From Aspergillus flavus (taxonomy: Eukaryota; Ascomycota; Eurotiomycetes; Eurotiales; Aspergillaceae): 64,000 nucleotides of DNA. Below the pieces are notes generated by a model, which searched no databases, had not been told where the DNA came from, and saw only the letters and a program-made list of their open reading frames with translations. The stretch spans positions 3,906,001 to 3,970,000 of the forward strand of contig NC_092406.1 of NCBI RefSeq assembly GCF_009017415.1, read 5' to 3'. Positions 22,301-34,771 of the stretch are shown piece by piece (position 1 is the first letter of the stretch; each line of letters starts with the position of its first letter). The position numbers were made by a program, and so were the translations under genes.

Positions 22301-23416
22301 ACTCATCCAGCCGATACGCTCTTCTTCGGCGCTGCAAACTTGAGGATATTGACGTCCCATTGACCGAGGGATCAAACCCGCTAGACCAGCTTCCTATTGA
22401 TGAGCTTGTACAGGCAGCTGACCCTGACGCAATGGATGTTGATGAAGACGCGAATGGTGGCGCTGACGGCGCTTTCACTGTTCAGGACTATGGTATTGAG
22501 GTTGATTTCGACTCTCTGGGCGAAACACTCAAGGAGGTGAGCAATGCTATCTATGCCGTTCCAGAATACATACTAACTTCCCACTAGGAGTCTGACGAGA
22601 AGCTTGAAGAGGAGTTACTAGATAAAATTCGGTCTTTGAATAGTGAACTTGACAAAATGGCTCCCAATACCCGTGCAATGGAACGGCTGGAGAGTGTCGA
22701 GAACAAACTCCGAAGCACAGAGAAAGACTTTGATGAATCACGAAAACACGCCCGAAAGACCAAAGAGGACTTCGAGGAAGTGATGCGCCAACGATCAGAG
22801 CTGTTCAACAAGGCGTTCACTCACATATCGGAGCAAATCCAGCCCATCTATCGCGACTTGACAAAGAGTAGCAACTATCCATTAGGTGGACAAGCGTAAG
22901 TTACGGGTATTTCGTGTACGTTTAATCTGCGCCTATGCTGATGAGACATTACCACTCGATAGGTATCTGGACATCGAGGATTCAGATGAGCCATATCTTG
23001 ATGGTATCAAGTACCATGCCATGCCACCGCTTAAGCGTTTCCGAGACATGGAGCACCTCTCTGGTGGTGAGAAAACCATGGCGGCCTTGGCTCTCCTATT
23101 TGCCATCCATTCGTACCAGCCATCACCGTTCTTCGTGCTAGACGAAGTTGATGCTGCCCTCGACAACACTAATGTCGCTCGGATTGCGAACTACATTCAT
23201 GATCACGCTGCTCCGGGTATGCAGTTTATCGTCATCAGTTTGAAGACTGGTCTCTTCCAGAACAGTGAGGCCTTGGTTGGAATTTACCGAGATCAGACGG
23301 AGAACAGCAGTAAATCCTTGACCCTTGATGTGAGTTTTACCTGTCTCTCCCCTCGGTTAACATGTGGCGCGGCTATTGACTTGTGGTTCCTCTTGCAGCT
23401 CCGGAAATATAATTAG
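19330..23416 (+). CDS. smc1: Cohesin subunit Smc1
   Basis: Six exons in phase (19330-19360, 19417-19510, 19563-22536, 22588-22895, 22963-23329, 23399-23416) give about 1263 aa, the usual Smc1 length. Walker A GPNGSGKSN is at 33-41, created partly by exon 2. The ABC signature LSGGEK is at about 1168-1173 and Walker B FFVLDE at about 1192-1197. Two coiled coils flank a hinge that includes VKGRVSDLC, HFDAIVV and a glycine-rich GGLMTGG. The N-terminal head carries an acidic insert (about 85-115). The last exon encodes only five residues. Smc1 pairs with Smc3 and kleisin in the nucleus to hold sister chromatids. Head residues such as RNFLVFQGDVEAIA are Smc1-type. Confidence 0.97.
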
Positions 23417-26400
23417 ACGACTCGGACTGGTATATTTGCCTTCAGGGGAAACAGTCCTTTCTGAATGATATGTAGAATAGTTCTTGATCTTCTTCCTTCG
23501 TGGTCCATAGCTACGATATTACTGGTTCTTGCAACGGAATAATGGTTCGCTGTAGGCAATTGATTTGCTTTCTTTGATGTACAGTGGCAGTGCACAGTAG
23601 CGAAACTAATCTGGTCCATGGGGTTTCATACTCCATACGGAGTCCCAAAGCCGCAATTTCCCCCTTAAAAGCCTCGCAGTCTCCACTTTTGACACGGACG
23701 TTTGCCGACCGGTTAACTATTCAATAGTTTTGGATCCTCCCGTGACATTAGAAAGGCACAGATTGCGTTGCGTGGAGGGCCTGGGTCCAGGCTTTGGATT
23801 TCATCCGGAGCATAACGTGGTCGTTTCAGCTTGCTACGAAGGTTGCCATCCAAGGTATATTCCCTCGACGGACATATGCGGTTACATGAAAAGCGGATCC
23901 TATTGCAGTATGTAGTTACTCTCCTTACTTTATGACAGTTCGGGATGCTGCACAACACATTCGGGAGGTAGAACCCCAACCTCCTATGTATAGGTATCTT
24001 GCAATGTAATGGGTTATCTGGAATTCCCAAGTCCATGCATACGAGCACAAGCGCGAACCGTCGATATACTAATGGCAAACGAAAGACGATCCCAGACTGC
24101 CAATTATGGCAATATCGTTTCGGCGACCCCATTTGGAACTTGGGTGATTGGGGGCGAAAAAAAAAAAGAAGATAAGAGCTGAAAGGGTGGGTACTTGAAG
24201 GCGAAATGGGTGGGAGGAAAAGTTCTCTCCACGGAAATGTGAAAGGGTAGACCCGACAGTCTGGGTCGAGAATCAATAGACTATGGAAACTTACATTCCG
24301 GTTGCCTGTTTTCCGTGTCCGTCGGATCGGCGCTCGATCAATGGAGGGCAGGCATTTTAGATCATTGATCGGTTGTGGCCGTCGAAATCCTGCCAGCTGG
24401 GTAGGCGTCAGCCACAAAGCGGTTGTAGATTGTTGCTATGTATGGAGAGGCAGGGCCCACTTCTGTAAGAGATGAGCCAGTGGAGCTTGGGGGTTCGCCA
24501 TCCGAGTGGTTGCGCACTTATTCAATCTAGTAGGGGTGCATGGAAGTCGCGCTTTTTTTCTGTAGGGAGTAACCTACTCTGTATGCGCCGAGTGGAGCGG
24601 AATTGGCGACCGTATGCATCGCAAATCCGGATACAACCTAGCTAGACACATTGATTATGAGATGAGATCCACCTGGATGTAATCCGCGTTACGGAATACT
24701 ACCAGAATCGACTAATGAGGATTTCAAGTCGAGTAACTCCCAGAGCGAGAACAGTCCTTGTGGGGGTGGTCTCTTGAGTTCTAGTACTGTTTCATATGGT
24801 GAGCCTCCCATTTCCAAGGCAGAAGATCGTCTTCCCCGGATACGCGTTTTTAATGAACGCAGATCAGTGCGAGGTCGATCTTCAGAGATAGAGTTTTGTG
24901 CTGAGAACCGCCGAATCTAGGGTTGAATTACAGTAAGTATCGGCGAAGGATTTCATGGCTAAAGCAACGCTTTGAATCATGTACACAGCACTGTACAGAG
25001 AGAAGTGCGTGGCTGTCAGTCATGTTCTCCATTGGCAATGACGGGCTGTCATCGTCAGTTGAGAGTCGGTAGGGGTCAAAGCGCGGATAGACAGGAGATT
25101 TGCATCAATATCAGCAATAGTGTACTGTGGGATAAATTAAGTATTGAATGTCATCTGTACTTCGTACTCTCGATAAGGATGCAGCTACCAGTTGCGTCCG
25201 TACTAGCGGGATTCATCGTTAAGCTAGTGCAACGACAATAACCAGGAGGTTATTCATCGAATGGTCGGTGTGGAAGCACGACGATCTGTGTTAGTGTGTT
25301 CGATATCTCATAAATCCACCGGCCAATAAGTTGGCTCAGACTTGAGGGCCAGAATACAGGTATCCAGGCCCCAATAGATGAATCGATTTCTGCCGGTGCT
25401 CAGGCAGCTCTAGTGCTGCTGATAACCATACTATCAGAAGATGAAGTGATTGTAAGTTTTGTCGCGTATTGACTGACATTCTATGAACACCGTTGGAAAT
25501 ACCCAACAATATCTGGCAAGACACCATAAGTGCCCAAGCTCTGCCAGTAACGTTACTATGGTGTCGCTCGGGTCTCCTATATCTGCAAGCCATCCTGCAG
25601 AGTGTCACATCCCCGGTAGCTCTCAGTATGGCCACCATTCGGTGCTTGCGTACGTGGCTGTCTTGATGCCCTTGACTCCCCTGTCATAACATCGTAGTAA
25701 TAACCCAGACTTGCCACCCGTCCATCGATCGAAGCAAGTATGAAAACAAAAAAAAAAAAAAAAGAAAAAAAGTGGATGGATGTTGATGAAAGCGAAGCAA
25801 TCACCATCGACTTTCCCCGCAAAGGCGAGGAGGTATTTACTGTTTGGTTTGCCATTTGGCTTAACCCCCTGGCCACCATCTGCAGGAATCTTCCGAGTGC
25901 CACCGTACTTCGACAGCGTACCATGGTTAGATAGCTACTAAATTAGTGTAACCTGTCCAGGACCCCATGTTGCTTTTTCTCTCCCCTTTAGTTTTTCAGC
26001 TGAGAAGATTTAATACATAAATGTCAATCGGGGTTTGGCCGGAGATGAGCGTACCCAATGGTGATAACCGGATATCTTCTCCGTGGGACGGTGAAACAAC
26101 TGATGTCTCCCCCCCAAATACCCTTGGAACAAGAGAACTAACTGCAGTCTGTATCGTTCACTGTAAGAATAAATGTTCGGCTACGCTCGGGCCTTTGGGT
26201 TTTACTGACCAAGAACAGCATCTATCACACACGTCAAGACTCAAAGGGTCCTCCTGCATCGTCCCCCATTTCAACATTTTCGAGTTGCTATCGTTTTTGG
26301 GTGAACTTTATTGAAGCGATCGGCGGTCAAGCTGTGACTTTGATGTCCAATCTTCGTACAGGGTCTTGGTGGAGGTAACGCCTCGAACCCAACTGACGTT

Positions 26401-27771
26401 GATCCGGTACGAAAGGGGTTAATCCCACTGGCGGGTAATAGTTCCAGAACATAGCATGCCCAGCAGCTCAAGTCGAGGGACTTTCATAACGTCTCAAATG
26501 AAGGAAAGGTTTTAGCCGCTGTTTGAAAGGATCTCCGGCGCCATTACCGGACCATGGAGCGGGCCTTGTGGAGAAACTAGAAACAGGCCGCGTTAGTCTC
26601 CTTCCATTCGAGTTGACGTTCAGATCTTCCCTGGACCATGTGACGCCCATTTAGAATAGGGCATCAGTGCTGCGGAAATTCGAGGACAATCCTTTGGGAA
26701 AGTCAAAGCACGCACTATCGTGTCAGATGGGCTGTTCCAGACAAATAACGGGCTATATGATTGGTAGAAGTGGCGCCGAACCACAATGTCTTTCCTACTG
26801 TGTGTGTGAGTCCTACTGTTGATTGTAGGACTCTCGTCAACTCGGCCAGTCGAGGATGTTCATGCGTAATCTCAGAGTCACACACTAACTTGGGTTACCA
26901 CTGTGTCAGAACCCGAACTCGAAGATCATCCTTCCGTTGACCAAACATAGTCTGATTAGAGTTGGACTCAACCACTCTCCTATTGGTGTTGGTCCATGAG
27001 GCTTGCCTGGTCTTCGCCTATCAACGAAACAGAACACACTAGCAGTTCAGAATGGTCCAGGCCATGGTTACTTTTGGCGAAATAATGGGAATATACAGTA
27101 GTGTCGGTGCAGGCCGCTTCCGTTCCCACGGCCTGAATCATTCATTTGATCATCAGCCAAATAAGGAATGTAATTCAGGCCACCAAGCTGTCAGGCGTTG
27201 GGAATACAGCACGTCATTCATCCCTATATCTGTAAACACGACATCATCTATGCTTCTGGTGTGACTTGGCAGCATTTGGCGCCATGAGCAGCCTCAGCCT
27301 TCGCTTTCTCTTTTTGGGAAATGATGTCCTAGTCATGCACAAGTATGGAGCCCTGTCCCCATTTATAGAATAATGAAAGTTTAGGTGTATAGTTGGTGGC
27401 TTCGATCTTCTGTAGATATTTGTTTTCCTTGCATTAGTTTGTCAATTGTAACAGCCACAGTCGTGTTGACATGACCCATTGTTCATTTAGAATTCGTACT
27501 TTTTTCACTCTTGGCCGCGTACTCCAATAAGGGTATTGTTCTTCCTCATCGTATAATATTTGGCTTCTTCTCGGCCGTAGATATGGTTTCATTGAACCCC
27601 CCTGAAATTCTAAATTCCTGCAGACGCCTCATGACTTAGCTGTCTCTTTTTGTGTCCCTATAACAGTTAATTCTCGTTGTCATTCAAGCATTTACTTTCG
27701 TTCAAACCATACCAGCAACAAGTGGCGTTAAACAGAAACAGCCCTTAACGAGATACCACTCATCTCGTACA
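23417..27771. other. Gene-poor region (4.35 kb) upstream of the DUF2841 gene
   Basis: No coding exon could be supported on either strand; all frames are under about 240 codons and lack splice partners or recognisable protein. It includes ACTCC/GGAGT and GAGTA/TACTC palindromes (23630-23643, 24567-24579), a 16-A tract at 25748 and mixed-composition DNA. It is probably an extended promoter or untranslated leader for the gene starting at 27772; a noncoding transcript cannot be excluded. Confidence 0.5.
23630..23643. repeat. Palindromic ACTCC-ATAC-GGAGT element
   Basis: A 5-bp perfect inverted repeat with a 4-nt spacer, about 215 bp after the smc1 stop. It is related to the element at 8067-8087. 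Confidence 0.4.
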
Positions 27772-29547
27772 ATGAGTATGACCAGTCCAGAGTACAGTAT
27801 GGATGCGATAGGTCAGCCCATAGCTGCGAAAGAAGAAGAGCAGCCGCAGATGCTTCCATATCACGATATGACTCGGTCGAAGGCACCGGTATGAGCAAGA
27901 GCCCCCCATTAAATCAGACGCATCACAGTCTGATGTGATATCATGGATAGGAATGCTCGCAGACGACTACCACATTCAACTTCCCTTACCCACACTTCGC
28001 TCTGTTATACATCAACCGCAATGGAGAACTCGGCGTGGAGGCTTCGTCTTCTATCGCGAGTTATGAGAAAACTATCTTCACGCACGACGTCAAGGAAAGG
28101 TTTCTCAAATCGGCCACGGTCGGATGGCAGTCTGATTTGCAAAGCTATCACGCCAGTAAGTGAAGAGGCAGTCGATGAGGGCATTAAAAGAAGAACATAG
28201 TAATAACCAGGGTGATGTTCTGCGGCAGACTCCGTGAGTCACATGGACGGCGATGTCAAACCCTTTTTGTCCAATACTCCCTTCACTTTACAACAACAAC
28301 ACCATAACCACCACCATAATCAGGCAGGCTGGTATCAGCCTGAGCTCATTCCTTGCGAATGGCAGTCACTGCAGAACAAGCGTCATAGGCGGAACCTTAG
28401 GCGCGTGAGCTCCGATGTCCGTCGTGATTCGGACTCGGATTCTCCTGGCGCAACGATCAGGTGGACGGCACTTCGACTTGGGCAAAAGAATCTTTTAAGG
28501 ACTTACTATGAAAAAGCATTTGAGAACTTCCAACAGCTCAACTGCAGAGCAATTGCAAAGGCCTTCGTCAAACTAGTCGAGCCGCGCAAGCAAGTCAACC
28601 ACCCATACAATGGACGAAAGACTACCGCAGGATCGTCTCAGCGAGTAGATCCAGAATTGACGAAGCCAAAATGGTGGCCGACAGGTGTCACACATAGGGA
28701 GCCCGATCATCTCCTGAAAGCTGGTAGGCCATATTCATTCCAGGCGCTCATCTGAGGCACCATGCTGATTCTCAATCCCTCTATGCAGAACGAATTCGTC
28801 TCCTTGTACACATTTTGTGCGAATTGAAAGATAGTCATGGAATAACAGCAGATAAACTCAAAGATGCCGGACAAGATGTACGGCGACAGATCATGCCGGC
28901 AGAGCGGTTACGTGTATTGGATGAGATTTACTATGTTCGAGAGATGGAAGAGCTCTACCTAGACGGGAAAATCAGTATGACTCCCTTGACATACCTCACT
29001 ACTAGGAGATTCGGTAGGACTAACCACTGAAGCAGGCGGCGACACTATAATTCACGTCTCCCATGTCCATTTGGCTGAGGCCGGTGCTGACGCCGAGCTG
29101 CACGAGCCTTCCTCCAGCGACAACACCAATCCACTAGTTAACCTCACTATCAAGTCTAAGCGAGATGCCTCAAACATGTCCGAGTGTCATAAGCCAAGCT
29201 ACGAGAGCGATGCACATTCCTCCACCGAGCACAGCCAACCAGCAAGACAGCCACTGGGTCAGATCGCCTGCGCTCCTCTATCTCCACTTTCAACTCCCTC
29301 CATTAGTCGAAAGAGCTCCTTGGAGAGTAGCCTCACAAGTTATTCTTCCGACCTGACCTCATCTATGCTGTCGTCCAATGAGGCCAATCGAGTATATACA
29401 TCAAAAGACGTCAATGCCACGGCACCGTGTATTCCAGGCTATTTTACACAGCATATCTCCACACAACCTCCTGGACAAAATACTCAAACCGGATTTTGGA
29501 ACAGTATCCCTCAAGCGCATCAGTCGCTTGCGTTCCAAGGATACTAA
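27772..29547 (+). CDS. DUF2841 / YDR124W-like helical-bundle protein, probable regulator
   Basis: Five exons in phase (27772-27888, 27951-28155, 28229-28723, 28789-28974, 29036-29547) give about 504 aa. Residues about 40-105 form a folded N-terminal part (FNFPYPHFALLYINRNGEL). A Gln/His/Asn tract follows near 123-138. The DUF2841 core, about 165-330, includes LRTYYEKAFENFQQLNCRAI, a KPKWWPTGVTHREPDHL motif and the RIRLLVHILCEL helix spanning the third splice. The C-terminus (about 345-504) is Ser/Thr/Pro-rich and disordered. The family includes yeast YDR124W and a protein in the Aspergillus fumigatus hrmA-associated subtelomeric cluster; molecular function is unknown. Its long upstream region suggests complex regulation. 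Family call firm, role inferred. Confidence 0.83.
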
Positions 29548-29875
29548 TGAAGTTAATGGAGCTGTTTGTTGATTGCGAGTAGCAGAAATATTTGATAGAT
29601 CCCACCCCATAGCGCTTTTTCTCTCTCTTTTCTTTCTTTATCGGATATATACCAATGTACACTATTGAAGCAACTAAGGAACTTTGTCCTGATGGGAAAT
29701 TCAGCAATTTAGCTCCTTTAAACATAGAATGGATTATGATATCAATCTGCCATGCGAGAGCTCCGCATCGCAAAATGCTAGACAACACAGCCCGAATAAT
29801 ACATGAAGATACATAACTAAGCAGAGCTATCCTAGCAAGAACAAGCTAATCTACCGAAGCCATAAGCTCTGTCTC
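29548..29875. other. Convergent intergenic region (328 bp)
   Basis: Only 3' UTR-like AT-rich DNA is seen here. Confidence 0.55.
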
Positions 29876-30667
29876 CTAAGTGGCGCTATAAGTACTCATG
29901 ATCGATAAGATGCTCCTCATTCTAGGAATCAGGGCCATGTTTTCAAGTTCAGAAACGACTGGTTTACGGTCTTCCAGCAGTCCAAGGTCTTCTTCCCTCG
30001 TCCATAGGGTATCCGTACAGCCGAACTCGATGGGTGGATTCTGGCCATGGGGTTTGTAGAACATATTGAGATGTCGATATCCTTCTAACCCCCTCAGTGC
30101 ATTCCTTACCGAGTATAGCACCTGTCCCGATTCAATGTCCCAACACTCATCCTGCTCAGTCTGCCCGACAACAGCGACTCGATAGCGCGTAAGGAAAATG
30201 AGGGCAATAAACTTCAATGTTTCGGCATCGGTCGTAATCCTTTGCGAGATTCTCTCCCCCCTTTGTGGGATCACAATGTGTACTGTGGTGAGATATGATA
30301 ACTGTCGACGAATGTCAATCAAGTTGAAAAAATGAGAGGTGTCATGCATAAGATCCGGGCGGTAGGCGAAGTGTTTTATATTCCACCTAAGCTTGTATGG
30401 TAGTTCCAAAGCTAATGGCTCTGCGTACATGAAGACAAAGTGAGAGAAAAGAGCCCGCTCGGCTGTCCAATGGCACATTTTGTCTGTGAGAAGAAGGTTG
30501 TGATAAGTTGGGTCCAAGTCTCCCCAGACGACCTCCCTCACCCGGTCATTTTTTAAGTAGATTATTGGATGGTCGAGCCATTCGGCATGCGGAGGTGTCA
30601 TAGCGAGTATGAAAATCTCATAGCGAATCTTCAGCGGGAAGTTGTTGAGGGTTCTCTTGGGTAGCAT
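29876..30667 (-). CDS. Hypothetical protein with a 2EXR/F-box-like N-terminus
   Basis: Intronless, 263 aa from the ATG at 30667. The opening LNNFPLKIRYEIFILAM resembles the LPxEIRxxIW/IF start of fungal 2EXR and F-box-like proteins. No other domain is recognised. The body has alternating hydrophobic and aromatic patches (HIVIPQRGER, LIFLTRYRVAVV) without membrane segments. Such genes are numerous, fast evolving and rarely characterised in Eurotiales. Substrate-adaptor function is only a possibility. It sits upstream-to-tail of the Nudix gene, both on the minus strand. Confidence 0.65.
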   Translation of the reverse strand: MLPKRTLNNFPLKIRYEIFILAMTPPHAEWLDHPIIYLKNDRVREVVWGDLDPTYHNLLLTDKMCHWTAERALFSHFVFMYAEPLALELPYKLRWNIKHFAYRPDLMHDTSHFFNLIDIRRQLSYLTTVHIVIPQRGERISQRITTDAETLKFIALIFLTRYRVAVVGQTEQDECWDIESGQVLYSVRNALRGLEGYRHLNMFYKPHGQNPPIEFGCTDTLWTREEDLGLLEDRKPVVSELENMALIPRMRSILSIMSTYSAT

Positions 30668-30964
30668 CTGGATTCTTGTTGAGCAAAATGGTGTGTATGA
30701 AGTGATCGAATTTGTTTCTAAGTATAAGTGATATAATGGTAGAGGATACGGTAGTATTTAGGAGGGGTGGCGGATGTAAGAAGATTCATACTCGTGGTCT
30801 GATCGAACATTCCCCCCGAATATATACCATCTGTGCCTGAATATGGAAGGAGCGATACTTTCATTGATCATGATATTAAGATGCTTTCCCATGAGTGTGA
30901 GCACCTTCCTGTCTTAACTCATTCACATTGTAGGTGCATGCTACATACAGATATATTGCCTGTA

Positions 30965-32320
30965 TTAGCTGAGCTTGGCAGCTTTCTCCATATCCTCTCG
31001 CGTCAGAATATCCCCAGACTTTCGGAGAGGACTTAGACGTCCCATTTTCCGCAACTGAGCGATAAGACGCTCATCTCCAAAGTGGCTGTTATGTTCGAAT
31101 TCCGGCTCTTCTGCGTATGCAACCCGCGCAACATCCACCAGCATTCGAGCCGTCATTCCGAAAACCCGATAGCGTGTCAACACACCAGACTTTTCCTTTT
31201 CTTCCAGAGCATTGACAGCATCTTTCTGTTGTTGGTTGGCAGTGCGAGGTCTGACCACCGACTGAGGTCGAACAGGGACGAAGAATTGGTGCACTGTCTA
31301 GTCAGTCATGGCCAACAGACAGAGGAAGGGAAGATATCTGCCAGGATGTACTCACTGCGCCAATTAGACTGATGCCACTCCGTCCAAGCACCTTGATACC
31401 AATCCGATGGACTTCCTCCCCAGTCACCCTCATCGCTCATACGTAAGAAATTATGAAATGGCGCCGTGAACACCGCCGCAACTTCCCTGGCATCCAATTT
31501 AGGGATTAATGTCACTTCAGGGTCAGCATCCTGACCGGTCTTCTCATCATATGAGTGAAGTAGTGCTACACATGGACGAACCACAAGCTCCGTTCTCGCA
31601 AGATTGGCCGGCAATTCGCAGAGATGCTCCACGACAAAGGGCTGAGGGAGCGATTGGTCATTATCTGGCAAGCCAATCTCTTCGTGCGCCTCACGTCGTG
31701 CTGTTTGAAATGGGGTTTCTTCTAGTGAGTCGGCCCTGCCTGATGTGATTGGTGTTGATTTAGTGATGATACATGTTGTCGGTCATTATGCCCAGGCTTA
31801 CTTACCACCAGGTAACGCCGCCTGGCCAGCGTCTATATACAACGTGAGTCAGGCTGTTGTTGTTTCGATATATTCCATTGTATCTCATCAGGGTTTAAGC
31901 AAATCTGCGGATGACTTACACGAACTCAGAGTCTTTGCCCGCATAGTAAGAACTACCCGGAGATCCCCCTTAGGATCCGCATAGAGCAGCAGCAAAACCG
32001 CCGCTCGTCGTGACAACGGGACCATTTCATAATTGGTTGGTGGTGGCTTATACGATCTTAATCGATCAATCGCATCCTGTTGGCATCGAAGATAATAGGG
32101 CCGACTGTTGTTAGCCCGAATACGTCATAAAACCCCTCGGTAGATAATGCGGGGAAACAAAACAGATGAGAACAACTCATGGAACGATAGGAATTTCCAC
32201 AAGACATAAGACAAGGATTATGTGATAAATTCATGGAAACACTTTATTCCTATCTTAACTGGAAAGGATGAGTTCTTGAATGGTCTACCATACCTGTGAG
32301 ACAGCGTTCAGACGTGGCAT
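30965..32320 (-). CDS. pcd1: Nudix hydrolase, coenzyme A diphosphatase type (Pcd1/NUDT7-like)
   Basis: Five exons in phase (32320-32294, 32076-31920, 31832-31806, 31739-31356, 31293-30965) give about 307 aa. The start exon encodes only nine residues. The Nudix box, about 70-94, is assembled from two exons: ALPGG then RADSLEE and RREAHEEIGL. The segment before it (VVLTMRAKTLSSYAGQ) matches the LTKRSxxLxxHxGQ motif of CoA-specific Nudix enzymes. Those hydrolyse CoA or acyl-CoA to phosphopantetheine derivatives plus 3',5'-ADP in peroxisomes or mitochondria. The C-terminus ends in AAKLS, not a perfect PTS1 tripeptide, so location is uncertain. The intron before the second exon is 217 nt, the longest here. 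Confidence 0.85.
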
Positions 32321-32983
32321 TTTCTGTAAGTGGCTTGGGCGTTGAATGCTAAAATTGCGAGGACCCAGGATGATTCGAGTGATCGCTTGACTCCGCATGG
32401 CAGAAGCGATAGATCCCAGTACTAGATCTGTATGAACTAGCTTATGCTGAGGGTCGGTATTATGCTAGTGAAGATGATCCGTCAACATACTACGATTGCC
32501 GAGGTTATAGTGGAGAATCGAGGGTCAGCAGCCGATGCATCTAAATGACTTTTTAGCCTCGTATACTATTCCATCGCAACACTCGGACGAACTATGCATA
32601 CTGTTTCGCGATGCAGGAAAGCAGAACTAGCTGACACTTTGAGAAGTCCATGAATATATTTTATACTGGCCTTGTCTGATGCTAGACCTCCTATTCGAAG
32701 TACATGAAATGTCAGGAGCGAGGCACAAACACATCAAAGCAGGTATATTTCACATAATTTCCGGGTGTCTATGGAGCCAGACATCACTAAGTAATGATAA
32801 AAGGATACATGTAGTATGACAAAGAGCAGATAAGAACTAGCCACACAGGCCAGTGGACCATGATCAAGCAGATTAAACAAGAAAGTAGTCTATCGTATCA
32901 AGAATAACACAAACAAGAAGAAGAGTGGGAAGGAGAGCAGATGGAGGATAGTCTATGTCATAGTATGCAAATCCGGCGAGTCC
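32321..32983. other. Intergenic between Nudix and LETM1 genes (663 bp)
   Basis: It carries the Nudix promoter and the LETM1 3' UTR. No additional gene is supported. Confidence 0.5.
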
Positions 32984-34771
32984 TTAAGCGGAGGTCGTCT
33001 CCTTTTTTCCATCCTTGGCTTGGGTCGAAGGGTCTTTCAACTGTGCTTCTTCTACCTTTTCGCCCTCGGCCACAGCCTCGGCTGCCTCGCCGGATTGGCC
33101 CTGATACTTGGCCTCAATGGTGACTTCTTCCTTGTCATCAATATCCTCATGATCCTTAGGCGCGGCGACACCCTTCTCCTCGTTCTCGCTGTTCTGCTCG
33201 TTCTCCTCCTCAATGAGCTCTTGCTGCTCCTTAATAACCTCAAGACGCTGCTTGTTCGTGGCAGCACCCTCGGCATTGTGTACCTCGAGTTCAATTTCAT
33301 GGAACAGCTCCTCGGGAATGCTGGACAGCACCGCCTGAAGAGCTTCGATCTGAGATGACATCTCTGTCTCTTTACCACCCTGCGCGTAAACATATGCGTT
33401 GCTCAGAACAAGAAGCGTAGATGGGACGCCTTGCTTGAGACGAAGATCGAGCCATGTGGAGAGATCGTCGCGCAGACGAGCAGGGGAAACACCATGAGTG
33501 CGAATACCACGAGAAGCGCATGCCATCTGCAATTCTGGCACAGAAAGAGATTCAACACCCTCGTAGAAAATAGCGCGATCATCGCGCTTGATCTGCCGCA
33601 TGCGGTGTCGGATGTTGTAACGGAGCATAGCATCAGTGCCAAACGAATTCAGGTTCATATACTTGCAAATACCGACCAACTGAGGCCGAGACAAGTTGTC
33701 CAGAGTCAGGTCATCTTTGAAAACCTTGCAAACTTTGATAACATCCTCAGTCGAAGGTGCTTCTCCGGTTGTCCTGATTTTCTTGAAGAATTCTGCGAAC
33801 TCCTCATTTTTGACGGTAGCAGCCGTCACGGGAAGACCGCTCTCCTTGAGCGTATCTTTCAAGAAACCAGAAACTTCTTTCCGTGTAGAGCTCAGGTTCA
33901 ATGCCTTCTTCTCGCGAGCTTTCTGCCCCTCGTATGTGCTCGGCAGCATATTAGGGAACAGCTTGAGAGCCACAGGGAGCAACAACTCCGCAAACGGAAT
34001 AATGACAAACATAGAGAATGGAACCAGGCGACCAAGATCCTTGACCGTTCGTTGGAGCTAAATGCATTGAGCAATTAGCATTGCCAAGCATAAAAGTAGA
34101 GGCAAGGGGATGGGGAGCGAACCTGTCGGTGTTCTCTTCTGCTCAGCTCATAACCCGCTGCCATCTTCAATGCTAGTCTGGAACTAATTTTGACTTCCGT
34201 GGCCAAAAGCTTGGTGCCATCCCAATAATGCTGGGCTTCCTTCTTGATCTTTTGCCCAATCGTCAACTTCTTTTGCTCCTTCTTCTCCTCGGCAGCCTCC
34301 TTGACTGCTCCTGCTTCACTTGACTTATCTTTGCTCTGAGCATTGTTCTTCGGGGTAACTGGTAATTCTGATTTGGGAACAACTTGTTGATCATTTTTAG
34401 CAGGCTCTGGAACGATGGGCTTTTTCGCTTGCTCGGCGTTGAAACCGGGCGGAGGAAAGCTCGATGAGGAGGTAGAAGTTGATTGCTCTGTAGCGTACCC
34501 ATGGTGAGGGACCAGAATTGCTAAGGCTTGTATGTGAGATGGAAGGCCTCGGCCATTGATCCGGAGATTGGCGGCTGAAACTGCGCCCAATGCACCCGTG
34601 AAGCGCGGCCGGGCTGATTAAGAATAAATGTTAGTCATAAAAGGTGGCCTTCCCAGCAATACCAGAACATAGAAACAACACGAGCAGTAGCGACACAAGC
34701 GTACCGATCAAACTGGGGCGTAATGCAGCATTGTTGCGCACAAGTCTAGCCGATCTAATGCTGACAGACAT
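32984..34771 (-). CDS. mdm38: LETM1/Mdm38 mitochondrial inner-membrane cation-exchange protein
   Basis: Three exons in phase (34771-34705, 34613-34123, 34057-32984) give about 543 aa. The N-terminus (MSVSIRSARLVRNNAALRPS) is a basic presequence. A Lys/Glu/Pro linker precedes the LETM1 core. The single proline-rich membrane segment lies at about 198-227 (VPFSMFVIIPFAELLLPVAL). The matrix part has the LETM/RBD region (SRPQLVGICKYMNLN, LRYNIRHRMRQIKRDDR, YEGVESLSVPEL) and a GIRTHG motif. The last about 90 residues are acidic and disordered. Known roles: K+/H+ exchange, mitochondrial volume control and ribosome binding for insertion of cytochrome b and Atp6. The assignment is secure. Confidence 0.96.
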
